DNA of 64,000 nt from the NCBI RefSeq assembly GCF_030815145.1, contig NZ_JAUSWJ010000001.1:3302001-3366000 (forward strand), given 5' to 3'. Positions 43,914-57,992 of this stretch are shown here, piece after piece. Numbering within the stretch: the first letter of the stretch is position 1; each line of letters begins with the position of its first letter. This stretch comes from Kaistia geumhonensis. Lineage in GTDB: Bacteria; Pseudomonadota; Alphaproteobacteria; Rhizobiales; Kaistiaceae. A model generated the notes under the pieces. It did not search any database. It was not told the DNA's origin and was given only the letters and a program-made list of their open reading frames with translations. A program made the translations under genes and the position numbers.

Positions 43914-45131
43914 ATGGGAGCCATGCGCCGGCTCGCCGGATACATGCTTGTCGCCATCCTCGCGGCGGTCCTCGCGACCCCCGCGCCCGCCCAGTCGCGC
44001 GGCTTCTTCGGCGGCCTTTTCGGCGGTGAGCGCGAGGTTGCGCCGCCGCCCGGGGCCATCCCGAACGCGCCCGGCGCCGGGCGCGGCCAGCCGCCCCAGC
44101 GTCCGGCCCAGCAGCAGCGGCGCAAGGCGGCGCCGGCCCGACCCGCGCAGCCGGCCGAGCCGAGCTTCCCGGTCGCCGAGATCGCGCCGAAGAACGACGA
44201 CGCCAAGAAGGTGCTGGTGATCGGCGATTTCGTCGCCTCGGGCCTCGCCTGGGGGCTCGACCAGGCCTTCGCCGATGACCCGACCCATGTCGTGCTCGAC
44301 CGAAGCGACGGCTCGTCGGGGCTCGTGCGGGATGATCACTACGACTGGACGGCGAGCCTGCCGGACCTCGTCGCCGACGTGGCGCCGGACATGATCGTCG
44401 TGATGATCGGCATCAACGACCGTCAGGCCATCCGCGCGGCGGCCGGCAATCTCGCGCTCCGTTCCGACGCCTGGGATGCCGCCTATGCCGAGCGCGTGGA
44501 CCGCTTCGTGGCGGCGCTGAAGGCGACCGGGCGCCCAGTGATCTGGGTCGGCGAGCCGCCGCTCCGCTCGGCCGACGGCTCGGCGGACATGGCCTTCCTC
44601 AACACGCTCTTCAAGGAAAAGGCCGAGGCGGCCGGCATGCGCTTCGTCGATGTCTGGGACGGCTTCGCCGGCGAGGACGGCAAGTTCGTCCTGCGCGGCC
44701 CGGACATGGACGGCCAGGTGCGGCAGCTGAGATCCGGCGACGGCATCAACTTCACCAAGGTCGGCCGGCGCAAGCTCGCCTTCTATGTCGAGCGCGACCT
44801 CGGCAACGGCACGGCCGGCCCCGGCGCCGCGCAGACGCTCAATCCGAGCGCGACGGTCGAGATCGGCGCGGACGGCACGCAGCGGCTCGTCGGGCCGGTG
44901 ATGTCGCTGACCGACCCGGCGCCGCCCCCGCCGGGAACACCGCTTGCCGGCGACACGCCGGCGCAGCCTTTGCCGGATCCGGTCGCGGCGCTCACCGGTG
45001 GCACGGCGCTGCCCCCGGCACCGCGGGGCCGCGCCGACGACTTCACATGGCATCCGCCGGCCCCGGCCGTCACCGGCGGAACGAGCGCCGTCGACGGCGT
45101 CGTCATCCTGCCGGCCGCGGCGCCGCGCTGA
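43914..45131 (+). CDS. DUF459 SGNH-fold periplasmic protein with altered catalytic motifs
   Basis: A 405-residue exported protein. A signal peptide (MGAMRRLAGYMLVAILAAVLA...AQS) is followed by a Pro/Gly/Gln-rich linker (about 30-90). The DUF459 SGNH domain lies at about 95-300, and a Pro/Ala-rich tail ends the protein. In the domain, block I reads VLVIGDFVASGL, so the nucleophile position of the GDS motif is Phe. Block III reads VVVMIGINDRQ-like (MIVVMIGINDRQ), and block V reads SGDGINFTKVG with Asn where His is usual. The conventional Ser-His pair therefore seems absent. Related alphaproteobacterial proteins also carry GDF, so this may be a binding protein or O-acetyl-sugar-related enzyme with other chemistry. 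Confidence 0.8.
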   Translation: MGAMRRLAGYMLVAILAAVLATPAPAQSRGFFGGLFGGEREVAPPPGAIPNAPGAGRGQPPQRPAQQQRRKAAPARPAQPAEPSFPVAEIAPKNDDAKKVLVIGDFVASGLAWGLDQAFADDPTHVVLDRSDGSSGLVRDDHYDWTASLPDLVADVAPDMIVVMIGINDRQAIRAAAGNLALRSDAWDAAYAERVDRFVAALKATGRPVIWVGEPPLRSADGSADMAFLNTLFKEKAEAAGMRFVDVWDGFAGEDGKFVLRGPDMDGQVRQLRSGDGINFTKVGRRKLAFYVERDLGNGTAGPGAAQTLNPSATVEIGADGTQRLVGPVMSLTDPAPPPPGTPLAGDTPAQPLPDPVAALTGGTALPPAPRGRADDFTWHPPAPAVTGGTSAVDGVVILPAAAPR

Positions 45132-45134
45132 GCG

Positions 45135-47480
45135 CTACTCGCCCTTCAATTGCCGCACGAGGCCCGCGACGCCGCCATTGTCCGGCTGCATGGCCGACAG
45201 CCGTTCGGCCAGAGGCAGCGCAAGGGCGGCATCGCGCGCCTTGAGTGCGCCGTCGAGCGCGAAGGACAGCAGTTCGGGATCGTAGGGAAGCCGCGCCAGC
45301 GCCTCTCCGACCACCGCCTTGGCCTTGTCCGGTGCGCCGGTCGACTGGAGCGCCACGGCATAGACATAGGCGTAGTGCGCATCGCCCGGCGCGAGCCGCG
45401 CTGCCTTCTCCAGCTGCGCCAGCGCCTCGTCATAGCGCCGCTGGCGCACCAGCGTCAGCCCGAGCGCGAAATGCGGCGCCGCCGCGTCGGGCGACCGGCC
45501 GATCGCCTCCCGCAGCACGGCCTCGGCCTCGCTCTCCCGACCGAGGGCGCGATAGAGATCGGCGAGGTTGACGGAAAGACCGGCCGCGGCGGGCTCCAGC
45601 GTCAATCCCGCCTTGAGCTCCGCTTCCGCGCCGACCGCATCGCCGCGGCGCGCCAGGAAGGTGGCGAGATTGGCGCGGCCCTCCGGGCGGTCGGCGTCGA
45701 ACCTTTGCGTCTTCTCATATTCGGCGAAGGCCGCCTCGGCACGGGAGCGATCCTCCGGCGGTACACGCTCGAGCGGCAGGTCGGCAAGGAGCGCGGCGGC
45801 GGAGAGGCGCACCAGCAGGACCGGATCGGCGAGAAGCGGACCGGCGAGCTGCCAGCGCTCCTCGATCGGCCGGCCGTCGAGAGCATCCACGGCCGTCGCC
45901 CGCACCAGAGGGTCGGGATCGGCGAGCGCGCCTGTCACGGCCGCTGCCGTCGCGGCGGAGGGGAAGCGCTGCAACTCCGAGATCGCCGTTGCGCGGGCGA
46001 TGGCCGGCACAGCCGGCGCCGTCGCGAGCGCGATCAGTCTCGCGCGCGCAGCCGGGTTGCCCTGACGTCCGAGATGGAAGGCCTCGCCCCAGCTCTGGAA
46101 GCCCTTGCGGTCCGGCCCGTGCCAGCGCGCCACGGCGTCCGCAGCCCATCCGGCGGACTTGTCGGCGTGGCAGCTGTTGCACGCATTGGGCGTGCCGAGG
46201 CTCACCGAGAGATCGGGCCGCGGAATGCGGAAGGAGTGATCGTGCCGCTGGTCGACCACCATATAGGTGCGCGCCGGCATGTGGCAGGAGATGCAATCCG
46301 GCGCGCCCGGTCCGGCCGGATGCCCGCTATGGGCCTCGGTCGCGAACTTCTCCGGCATGTGGCACTGGCTGCACACCGCCGCGCCTTCGGCCTTCAGCCG
46401 CTCGCTGTGCGCGTCGTGGCAATCGGTGCAGACGACGCCGCGCGCATACATGAGGCTCTGCTTGAAGGCCTGGTCGTTGAAGACCTCGTCCTTCATCTGC
46501 CCGTCGTCGAAGAAGAGATCCGGCGCCAGCAGCGCCTCGCGATGGGTGTCGGCGATCGGGTGGCCCGGATGCCAGTCTTCCGACAGCGTGCCGCGCCGGG
46601 AATGGCAGCGGGCACAGGTCTCGACGCTGTCGCCTGCCGGGCGCGAGACGCCATGGGCCGGGCTCCCGGTCGCCGGGTCCGGTGTCCAGTCGGGGGCCGG
46701 CCGGCTGGCGGCGACGCTCGCGAAACCGGCATTGGGCACCGTCTTGCTCGCACCGGCCTTGGCCCAGGCGACATGCGCGGCGCCGGCGCCGTGGCAGCTT
46801 TCGCAGCCGACGCTGATCTCCGCGAAGGTCGTGCTGAACGTGTCCTTCGCCGCGTCGTAGCCCTTGCCGATCGCCGTCACATGGCATTCGGCACACATGT
46901 AGTTCCAGTTCTGCTGGCCGCGCGTCCAGTGCAGCGGATCGGACGCGGGGATGGGCTGGTCCTGGTAGAGGTGGAACCAGCGCTGGCCGCCCTCCGCTTT
47001 GGAGCGCGTATCCCATGCGAAGGGGAGGGCCTGCAGCCGGCCATCGGGGAACGTGACGAGATATTGCTGCAGCGGATAGACGCCGAAGGTGTGGCTGATC
47101 GCGAAGGCGTGCGGCGCCCCGTCCTTGCCATCGGTCTCGACCATGAACCGGTCGCCGTCGCGATAGAACCGCGCCTTGGCGCCGAGGTGCTCGGCCGTGA
47201 CGCCGGAAAAGTCTCCGGCGACGGTCTCCGGCGTCGCGACCATCATCGCATGCGCGTGGTCGGAGCCCTTCCAGGCGTCGAACTCCGGCTGATGGCACGT
47301 CGCGCAGGCGCGCGAGCCCGTGAAGCCCGGCGGCGCGAAGGCCTGCAGCGCGCCGATCGTCGCGGCGTCGAGGCTATCGCCCTTCTGCTCGGCATGACCC
47401 GCCGCCGCGAGAATGAGGAAAAGACCGACGGCCAGCGCGGCAGACAGCGCAAAGACGCGGCTGGCGAAGCCGGCGCGCAG
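45135..47480 (-). CDS. Octaheme c-type cytochrome with HEAT-like and TPR regions; start codon unusual
   Basis: A membrane-anchored or exported multiheme protein, about 781 residues from the CTG used here. Eight CXXCH heme sites are visible: CATCH (near 62), CAECH (196), CESCH (226), CARCH (289), CTDCH (351), CSQCH (370), CISCH (396) and CNSCH (434). A HEAT-like helical region (about 460-590) and TPR repeats (about 610-780, e.g. NLADLYRALGRESEAEAVLREA) follow. The in-frame ATG at 47246 would remove both the first heme and the hydrophobic N-terminal segment (RVFALSAALAVGLFLILAAA). The open frame continues to 47549 without ATG, GTG or TTG, so the start is CTG at 47480, ATC at 47507 (GGGGA 8 bases upstream) or another rare codon. 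It probably transfers electrons in the periplasm; partners are unknown. Confidence 0.82.
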   Translation of the reverse strand: MRAGFASRVFALSAALAVGLFLILAAAGHAEQKGDSLDAATIGALQAFAPPGFTGSRACATCHQPEFDAWKGSDHAHAMMVATPETVAGDFSGVTAEHLGAKARFYRDGDRFMVETDGKDGAPHAFAISHTFGVYPLQQYLVTFPDGRLQALPFAWDTRSKAEGGQRWFHLYQDQPIPASDPLHWTRGQQNWNYMCAECHVTAIGKGYDAAKDTFSTTFAEISVGCESCHGAGAAHVAWAKAGASKTVPNAGFASVAASRPAPDWTPDPATGSPAHGVSRPAGDSVETCARCHSRRGTLSEDWHPGHPIADTHREALLAPDLFFDDGQMKDEVFNDQAFKQSLMYARGVVCTDCHDAHSERLKAEGAAVCSQCHMPEKFATEAHSGHPAGPGAPDCISCHMPARTYMVVDQRHDHSFRIPRPDLSVSLGTPNACNSCHADKSAGWAADAVARWHGPDRKGFQSWGEAFHLGRQGNPAARARLIALATAPAVPAIARATAISELQRFPSAATAAAVTGALADPDPLVRATAVDALDGRPIEERWQLAGPLLADPVLLVRLSAAALLADLPLERVPPEDRSRAEAAFAEYEKTQRFDADRPEGRANLATFLARRGDAVGAEAELKAGLTLEPAAAGLSVNLADLYRALGRESEAEAVLREAIGRSPDAAAPHFALGLTLVRQRRYDEALAQLEKAARLAPGDAHYAYVYAVALQSTGAPDKAKAVVGEALARLPYDPELLSFALDGALKARDAALALPLAERLSAMQPDNGGVAGLVRQLKGE

Positions 47481-47589
47481 GATGGCGATGGCGCGGATGA
47501 AGCGGATGGTCGCCGTCCCCCGATGGCGTGAACCGATCGGGGGAGTCTAGAGCCTTTCAGCCCGGGGTGGAATCGGTTCTACCTCCGTC

Positions 47590-47708
47590 GCCCCCCTCTC
47601 TAGTTCCCTGCAAGGACGGAGAGGGCCGAACCGCGGCCCTCGTCGGCGTCGCCGCGAGTGGCCGGGCGCCCCCTCTCCCGCGAAGCGGGGGAGGGGCGGG
47701 GAGGGGGT
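47590..47708. repeat. Composite GC-rich palindromic intergenic repeat, copy 3
   Basis: A CCCCCTCTC...GAGAGGG imperfect palindrome, a GC-rich spacer, and a perfect CCCCCTCTCCCGCGAAGCGGGGGAGGG palindrome near 47670-47697. It is the same architecture as 1045-1169 and 12707-12832, and lies between gltD and the cytochrome gene. Confidence 0.6.
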
Positions 47709-47737
47709 CTTGCTGTCGAGCTGACCCTTGCAGCCGC

Positions 47738-49162
<1,425 letters not shown>

Positions 49163-49172
49163 TCCCCACCCC

Positions 49173-53900
<4,728 letters not shown>

Positions 53901-54315
53901 CTCGATGCCCTCGCTCTTTATGTCGTGAACCCGCCGACGCCGCGGCCCAGGCCGCCCGCCGGTCATTCCCCCACTGCCGAAACCGCGCCGCAACGCCTGC
54001 GGCGGAGCCCGGACCATCAGAAGCAAGTTCCGTTCCCGAAGCTTGCATGGCGAGAGGCGCGACGCCACGCCGCGTCCTGTCGCACGCCCGAAATGGGACA
54101 GTAATCCTGTCCTATTAAAAGCGCGCCAAAATGCCAGAGATCGTCCGGCTGCGCAAGCACCCTGGACGGCTTCCATTATGTTTGTTTCGGCGGCGGCGAG
54201 GCAATCGAACTTTCCGGTCGGCGGCGGCGGTCCGGCACGCAGTTTTATTGCGCCGCGGCGATTTCTGCGGCGCCGAGGCTTGCCTCGGGGCGATTCGCGT
54301 CGGATAGCTCGGACC
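53901..54315. promoter_or_regulatory. Divergent control region of gltBD and threonine aldolase-like gene
   Basis: A 415-bp gap without a credible gene. A perfect inverted repeat GGACAG-TAATC-CTGTCC lies at 54096-54112, beside an AT-rich CTATTAAAA stretch at 54112-54120. It is a good operator candidate for gltBD (about 200 bp upstream). An AT-richer TTTTATTGCG stretch near 54242 may be part of the rightward promoter. No terminator or riboswitch was seen. Confidence 0.5.
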
Positions 54316-55365
54316 ATGATCTTTTCGAGCGACAACTGGACCGGTGCCTCGAGCCGCGTGGCCGAGGCGCTTCTCGTGGCGGCCGGCGGGCATGCGCCGG
54401 CCTACGGCGCCGACCCGGTGACGCAGGAGGTGACGGCTGCGCTGTCGCGCTTCTTCGAGCGCGAGGTTGCCGCCTTCTTCGTCGCGACCGGCACGGCGGC
54501 CAATGCGCTGGCGCTCGCCCATGTCTCGCGGCCGGGCGGCGTCGTCTTCTGCCACAGCCATGCGCATATCGCCGCCGACGAGGCCGGCGCGCCGGAATTC
54601 CTGACGGGCGGGGCTCGCCTCGCCGGCATCGAGGGGCCCGGCGGCAAGCTCGTGCCCGAGGCGCTCGGCGCGGCGATCGCCCGATATCCGGCCGAATTCG
54701 TCTTCCACGGCCAGCCCATGGCGGTCTCGATCAGCCAGCTCACGGAGGCCGGAACCGCCTATGCGCCCGAGGAGATCGCGGCGCTCGCCGCCGTCGCGCT
54801 CGAGGCCGGCCTGCCGCTGCACATGGATGGGGCGCGCTTCGCCAATGCCGTCGCCGGGCTCGGCTGCCGGCCTGCGGACGTCACCTGGCGCGCCGGCGTC
54901 GACATGCTGTCGCTCGGCGCGACCAAGAACGGCTGCTTCGCCGCCGAGGCGGTTGTGTTCTTCGATCCCGAAAAGGCGAACGGCTTCGAGTTCCAGCGCA
55001 AGCGCGCCGGCCATGTCTTCTCGAAGGGCCGTTTCGTGGCGGCGCAGTTCGCCGCCTGGCTCGCCGACGATCACTGGCTGGATCTCGCGCGCCATGCCAA
55101 TGCGGCGGCACGCGCGCTCGCCGACGGGATCGAGCGATCCCAGTCGGCGCGGCTGGCGCTGCGGCCGGCCGGCAACGAGGTCTTCGCCTGTCTTTCCGTG
55201 GAAACGCATCGCCGCCTGCAATCGGCGGGCGCGCGCTACTACGACTGGCCGGCCCCGGCCCTCGGCGTCGCCGAACCCGACGCGGGCGAGGTCCTGGTGC
55301 GGCTCGTCACCTCGTTCCGCACCGAGGATGCCGAGATCGAGCAGTTCCTCGGCCTTCTCGACTGA
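54316..55365 (+). CDS. Low-specificity L-threonine aldolase-like PLP enzyme
   Basis: A 349-residue fold-type I PLP enzyme of the beta-eliminating lyase/threonine aldolase family, which cleaves L-threonine or L-allo-threonine and related beta-hydroxy amino acids to glycine and an aldehyde. It starts [12 protein letters not shown], has [19 protein letters not shown] and [12 protein letters not shown], the aromatic-stacking His in [24 protein letters not shown] for the PLP-binding Asp, and the Schiff-base Lys in LGATKNGCF. No ATG upstream gives a better start. It is divergent from gltBD and convergent with hsp20. In cells it probably yields glycine or detoxifies hydroxy amino acids. Confidence 0.88.
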   Translation: MIFSSDNWTGASSRVAEALLVAAGGHAPAYGADPVTQEVTAALSRFFEREVAAFFVATGTAANALALAHVSRPGGVVFCHSHAHIAADEAGAPEFLTGGARLAGIEGPGGKLVPEALGAAIARYPAEFVFHGQPMAVSISQLTEAGTAYAPEEIAALAAVALEAGLPLHMDGARFANAVAGLGCRPADVTWRAGVDMLSLGATKNGCFAAEAVVFFDPEKANGFEFQRKRAGHVFSKGRFVAAQFAAWLADDHWLDLARHANAAARALADGIERSQSARLALRPAGNEVFACLSVETHRRLQSAGARYYDWPAPALGVAEPDAGEVLVRLVTSFRTEDAEIEQFLGLLD

Positions 55366-55371
55366 CGGCAC

Positions 55372-55403
55372 AAAAAAAGACGCCCCGCGCGAGGCGGGGC
55401 GTC
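55372..55403 (-). terminator. Rho-independent terminator of hsp20
   Basis: A perfect 10-bp stem (GACGCCCCGC with GCGGGGCGTC) around a 5-base loop is followed on the minus strand by seven T residues. It lies 36 bp after the hsp20 stop codon. Confidence 0.85.
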
Positions 55404-55438
55404 CGGTCATCCGAGACTCGATCGATCGGGAAAACCGA

Positions 55439-55912
55439 TCAGGCGGCCTGCTGCTCGATCGTGTTCTCGATCGTCTTGGCGTTCGCATTGGCGCCGACGA
55501 TGGCGATCTGCCGGGGCTTCATCGCCTCCGGAATCTCGCGGACGAGATCGATATGGAGCAGCCCGTTCTCGAGGCTCGCGCCCTTTACCTCCACATGGTC
55601 GGCGAGCTGGAAGCGGCGCTCGAAGCTGCGGCCGGCGATGCCGCGATAGAGCACCTCTCCGTCACGGCTCTCCTCGACCTTCTTCTCTCCCTTCACGATC
55701 AGCGCGTTCTGGCGCGACTCGATCGAAAGCTCATTCTGGCCGAAGCCGGCCACGGCGAGCGTGATGCGATAGGCGTTCTCGCCGGTCCGCTCGATATTGT
55801 AGGGCGGATAGGCGGGCGCGCTGTCGACGCCGGCGGCCTGGTCGAGCAGCGAGAAGAGACGGTCGAAACCGACGGTGGAACGATAGAGGGGGGTGAGATC
55901 GAACGTGCGCAT
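55439..55912 (-). CDS. Small heat-shock protein, Hsp20/IbpA family
   Basis: A 157-residue alpha-crystallin-type chaperone that holds unfolded proteins during stress. The N-terminus MRTFDLTPLYRSTVGFDRLF and the crystallin-domain segments YPPYNIERTGENAYRITLAVAGF, ALIVKGEKKVEE, YRGIAGRSFERRFQLADHVEV and GLLHIDLVREIPEAMKPR are typical of class A rhizobial Hsp20. The ATG at 55912 has a strong AAGGAGGA site. That site sits in a hairpin with ROSE-thermometer features (55918-55935). The gene has its own terminator (55372-55403). Confidence 0.93.
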   Translation of the reverse strand: MRTFDLTPLYRSTVGFDRLFSLLDQAAGVDSAPAYPPYNIERTGENAYRITLAVAGFGQNELSIESRQNALIVKGEKKVEESRDGEVLYRGIAGRSFERRFQLADHVEVKGASLENGLLHIDLVREIPEAMKPRQIAIVGANANAKTIENTIEQQAA

Positions 55913-56050
55913 GACAAGTCCTCCTTGAGAGCGACAGGATGTTTCGGCTCGCCTTCGCATCGATCCGCCCTTTGAGGCCCGGATCGCGCCGCGGTGGCCG
56001 GCGGGCCCGATCTGGCGCCCGCATGCTCGATATGGTGAGGGGTTTTCGGC
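55913..56050 (-). ncRNA. Candidate ROSE-type RNA thermometer in hsp20 leader
   Basis: The region before hsp20 folds a start-proximal hairpin at 55918-55935. On the minus strand GUC-g-CUC pairs with GAG-GAC, leaving one G bulged and a 5-base loop, and it buries the GGAGG ribosome-binding site. The sequence contains U-C-G-C-U opposite the Shine-Dalgarno, matching the conserved U(U/C)GCU core of ROSE elements. The upstream 110 bases are rich in complementary GC blocks (for example CGGGCCC, GCCGGCC) suited to the additional ROSE hairpins. Known ROSE elements sit before hsp20 genes in rhizobia and melt at heat-shock temperature. The full-length boundary is approximate. Confidence 0.65.
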
Positions 56051-56182
56051 CTTCAAGAGGGGGCGGCGAAGGCTGAACGGGGGATGAACACCGCCTTCGG
56101 ACAGGGTTCAGCCGGGGGCTCCTAAGGTGGCGACATTCCGGCGGCGATCCAGCCCGCCGGGCCTCTCCTGGAGACCCCGGTC

Positions 56183-56599
56183 ATGCTCAAGACCCTTCTC
56201 GCCTCGTCGCTTCTCGTCGGCGCCCTGACGCTGCCCGCGCTCGCCGACAGCTATGACTACCGCCCGGTCGGCGGCTCCCGCTTCGGCTATCAGGAGACCG
56301 GCGGCCCCGGCTGGGACAATGGCCGCGGCCCCGGCTTCGAGGATCGCCGGGGCTACGAGGTCGCCCCGCCCGCGCGCTCCTGGCGCATGCCGCCCTGGCG
56401 CCTCGCCCGCGCCCTCGGCTGGCAGGGCTATCGCAACGTCCGCATCCTCGACCAGAAGCGCGACGTGACCATCGTCAGGGCCAGCGCCCGCGGCCGCGAC
56501 CTCATCCTCGTCGTCGATGCCCGTTCGGGCGACGTGATCCGCCAGCGCCCGGCCGATGGCTGGCGCGGCGGCGGCTACGGCCCCGGCTGGGGCCGCTGA
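56183..56599 (+). CDS. Small exported protein with C-terminal PepSY-like segment
   Basis: A 138-residue protein. The signal peptide MLKTLLASSLLVGALTLPALA|DSY is clear. Residues about 25-60 are Gly/Tyr/Arg-rich and disordered-looking (YRPVGG...GGPGWDNGRGPGF). Residues about 70-125 (MPPWRLARALGWQGYRNVRILDQK...DLILVVDARSGDVIRQRP) have the alpha-beta pattern of a PepSY-like domain. Such proteins are periplasmic inhibitors or binding modules, but the function here is unknown. The start is preceded by a CTCCTGGAGACC stretch that contains GGAG. Confidence 0.7.
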   Translation: MLKTLLASSLLVGALTLPALADSYDYRPVGGSRFGYQETGGPGWDNGRGPGFEDRRGYEVAPPARSWRMPPWRLARALGWQGYRNVRILDQKRDVTIVRASARGRDLILVVDARSGDVIRQRPADGWRGGGYGPGWGR

Positions 56600-56823
56600 C
56601 AACGGCGCCACCGGCCGCTATCCGCCCGCCCGCGGCCGGTGGACCGTGGCCGGCGGCGTCATCCCAAGACGCCGCCGGCCTTCCTGTCGTGACTGCCCCG
56701 TCCTTGCGCGAAGCGCCCGACCCTGCGCGAAGTCCTTGCCCCTTGCGGGACGGCGACCCGCCGCTATCCTCGCCAGCCTTGGTGCCGAGAGCGGCCGATC
56801 GAGGAACGGAGGCCGACCGCCCG

Positions 56824-57762
56824 ATGCGCTTCATTTCCCTGCCCGACAATCCGATGCCGGAGGGTCTCGAGGCGCGCACGGTCACCGCCGGCGACGGTGT
56901 CCGGCTGCGCGCCGCGCTGGTGCGTCCCGCCGGGCAGCCACGCGGCACCGTGGCGCTCCTCCAGGGCCGCGCCGAGACGATCGAGAAATACTATGAGGTC
57001 ATCGGCGAACTCGTCGCGCGCGGCTTTGTCGTCGCCGCTCTGGACTGGCGCGGGCAGGGCGGCTCGGATCGCGGCCTCGCCAATCCGCTCAAGGGCCATG
57101 TCGACGACTTCGCCGACTACGACCGCGACCTCGCCGCCTTCACGGCCTCGCTGCTGCGTGCCGAGACGCCGGAGCCACGCTTCGCGCTCGCCCATTCGAC
57201 CGGGGCGCTGATCCTGCTTCGCGCCCTGCGCGGCCGGGACACGCCCTTCTCGCGCACTGTCCTGACGGCGCCGCTCATCGGCCTCGGGTCCATGAATCCA
57301 CCCGGCTGGTTCGTCGACGGACTGTCGGGCCTCCTGACCGCGGCCGGTCTCGGCGATTTCTATCCGCCGGGCGCCTCGCTCGTCCGGGTCGAGGAGCGAA
57401 GCTTCGAGGGCAATCCGCTCACCGGCGATGCGCGGCGCTTCTCGCGCATGCTGGCCATCGTCCGCGATCGCCCCGACCTCGCCATCGGGCCGCCGACGAT
57501 CGGCTGGCTCCATGCCGCCTGCGCGGCTATGCGCGAAGCCTCGAGGCCGGGCTTCGCCGCGGCCATCGCGACACCGGTCCTCGCGGTCAGCGCGGGCGCC
57601 GACCGGGTGGTGAAGCCTGTCGCGACCGAGCGGCTCATCCGCCGCATCCGCCTCGGTCGCCAGGTTGTCATCCGGGGCGCCCGGCACGAGATCCTGATGG
57701 AGCGCGACGACATCCGCTCCGCCTTCTGGGCTGCCTTCGACGCCTTCATCCCCGGCGCATGA
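56824..57762 (+). CDS. Alpha/beta-fold hydrolase, lysophospholipase/monoglyceride lipase-like
   Basis: A 312-residue cytoplasmic serine hydrolase of the PldB/monoacylglycerol lipase type. The nucleophile elbow is AHSTG (Ser near residue 129), and the oxyanion region is LLQGRAETIEKYYEVIGELVARGF with DWRGQGGSDRG. The catalytic acid is likely Asp in VSAGADRVVK and the His is in RGARHEILMERD. The ATG at 56824 (MRFISLPDNP) fits the family N-terminus; the ORF upstream to 56689 is Pro/Arg-rich and probably not translated. The lipid substrate is not known. Confidence 0.85.
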   Translation: MRFISLPDNPMPEGLEARTVTAGDGVRLRAALVRPAGQPRGTVALLQGRAETIEKYYEVIGELVARGFVVAALDWRGQGGSDRGLANPLKGHVDDFADYDRDLAAFTASLLRAETPEPRFALAHSTGALILLRALRGRDTPFSRTVLTAPLIGLGSMNPPGWFVDGLSGLLTAAGLGDFYPPGASLVRVEERSFEGNPLTGDARRFSRMLAIVRDRPDLAIGPPTIGWLHAACAAMREASRPGFAAAIATPVLAVSAGADRVVKPVATERLIRRIRLGRQVVIRGARHEILMERDDIRSAFWAAFDAFIPGA

Positions 57763-57891
57763 GCAGTCGGCCTATTGTCCATTCGACTGATCGTCTATTC
57801 GGCTTACACCGATCATATGGCCAATAATCGATAAGGCGTGTATACTTGCTGGACTCTTCTCATTGAGATAGTTTGATTTTTCGATTTATGC

Positions 57892-57919
57892 TGCGATGCG
57901 GCATTGAATATGCGTCGCA
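57892..57919. promoter_or_regulatory. Imperfect inverted repeat in AT-rich promoter of FecR-like gene 1
   Basis: TGCGATGC and GCGTCGCA (7 of 8 positions complementary) flank a 12-base AT-rich centre about 75 bp upstream of the 57993 start. The whole 57770-57930 stretch is clearly AT-richer than the rest of the window. It is a candidate operator or promoter. Confidence 0.4.
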
Positions 57920-57992
57920 ATATAGTACGATGACCGCGGGCTGAGGGGTGTTACGGGCGGCCGGAGTGCCGGCCGGACTCATTGGAGAAACC

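Noticed and set aside
45135..47246. Start of the octaheme cytochrome at the first ATG (47246)
   Set aside because: It would remove the first heme-binding CATCH and the only hydrophobic N-terminal segment, leaving a c-type cytochrome without export.
45150..47531. A 793-codon plus-strand frame opposite the octaheme cytochrome
   Set aside because: Its composition is Arg/Gly-rich and shows no family motif, while the minus strand encodes eight CXXCH sites.
54230..54260. A sigma-54-like -24/-12 element before the threonine aldolase-like gene
   Set aside because: GGCAC and TTGC are present, but the GG to GC spacing is 14 bases instead of the required 10.
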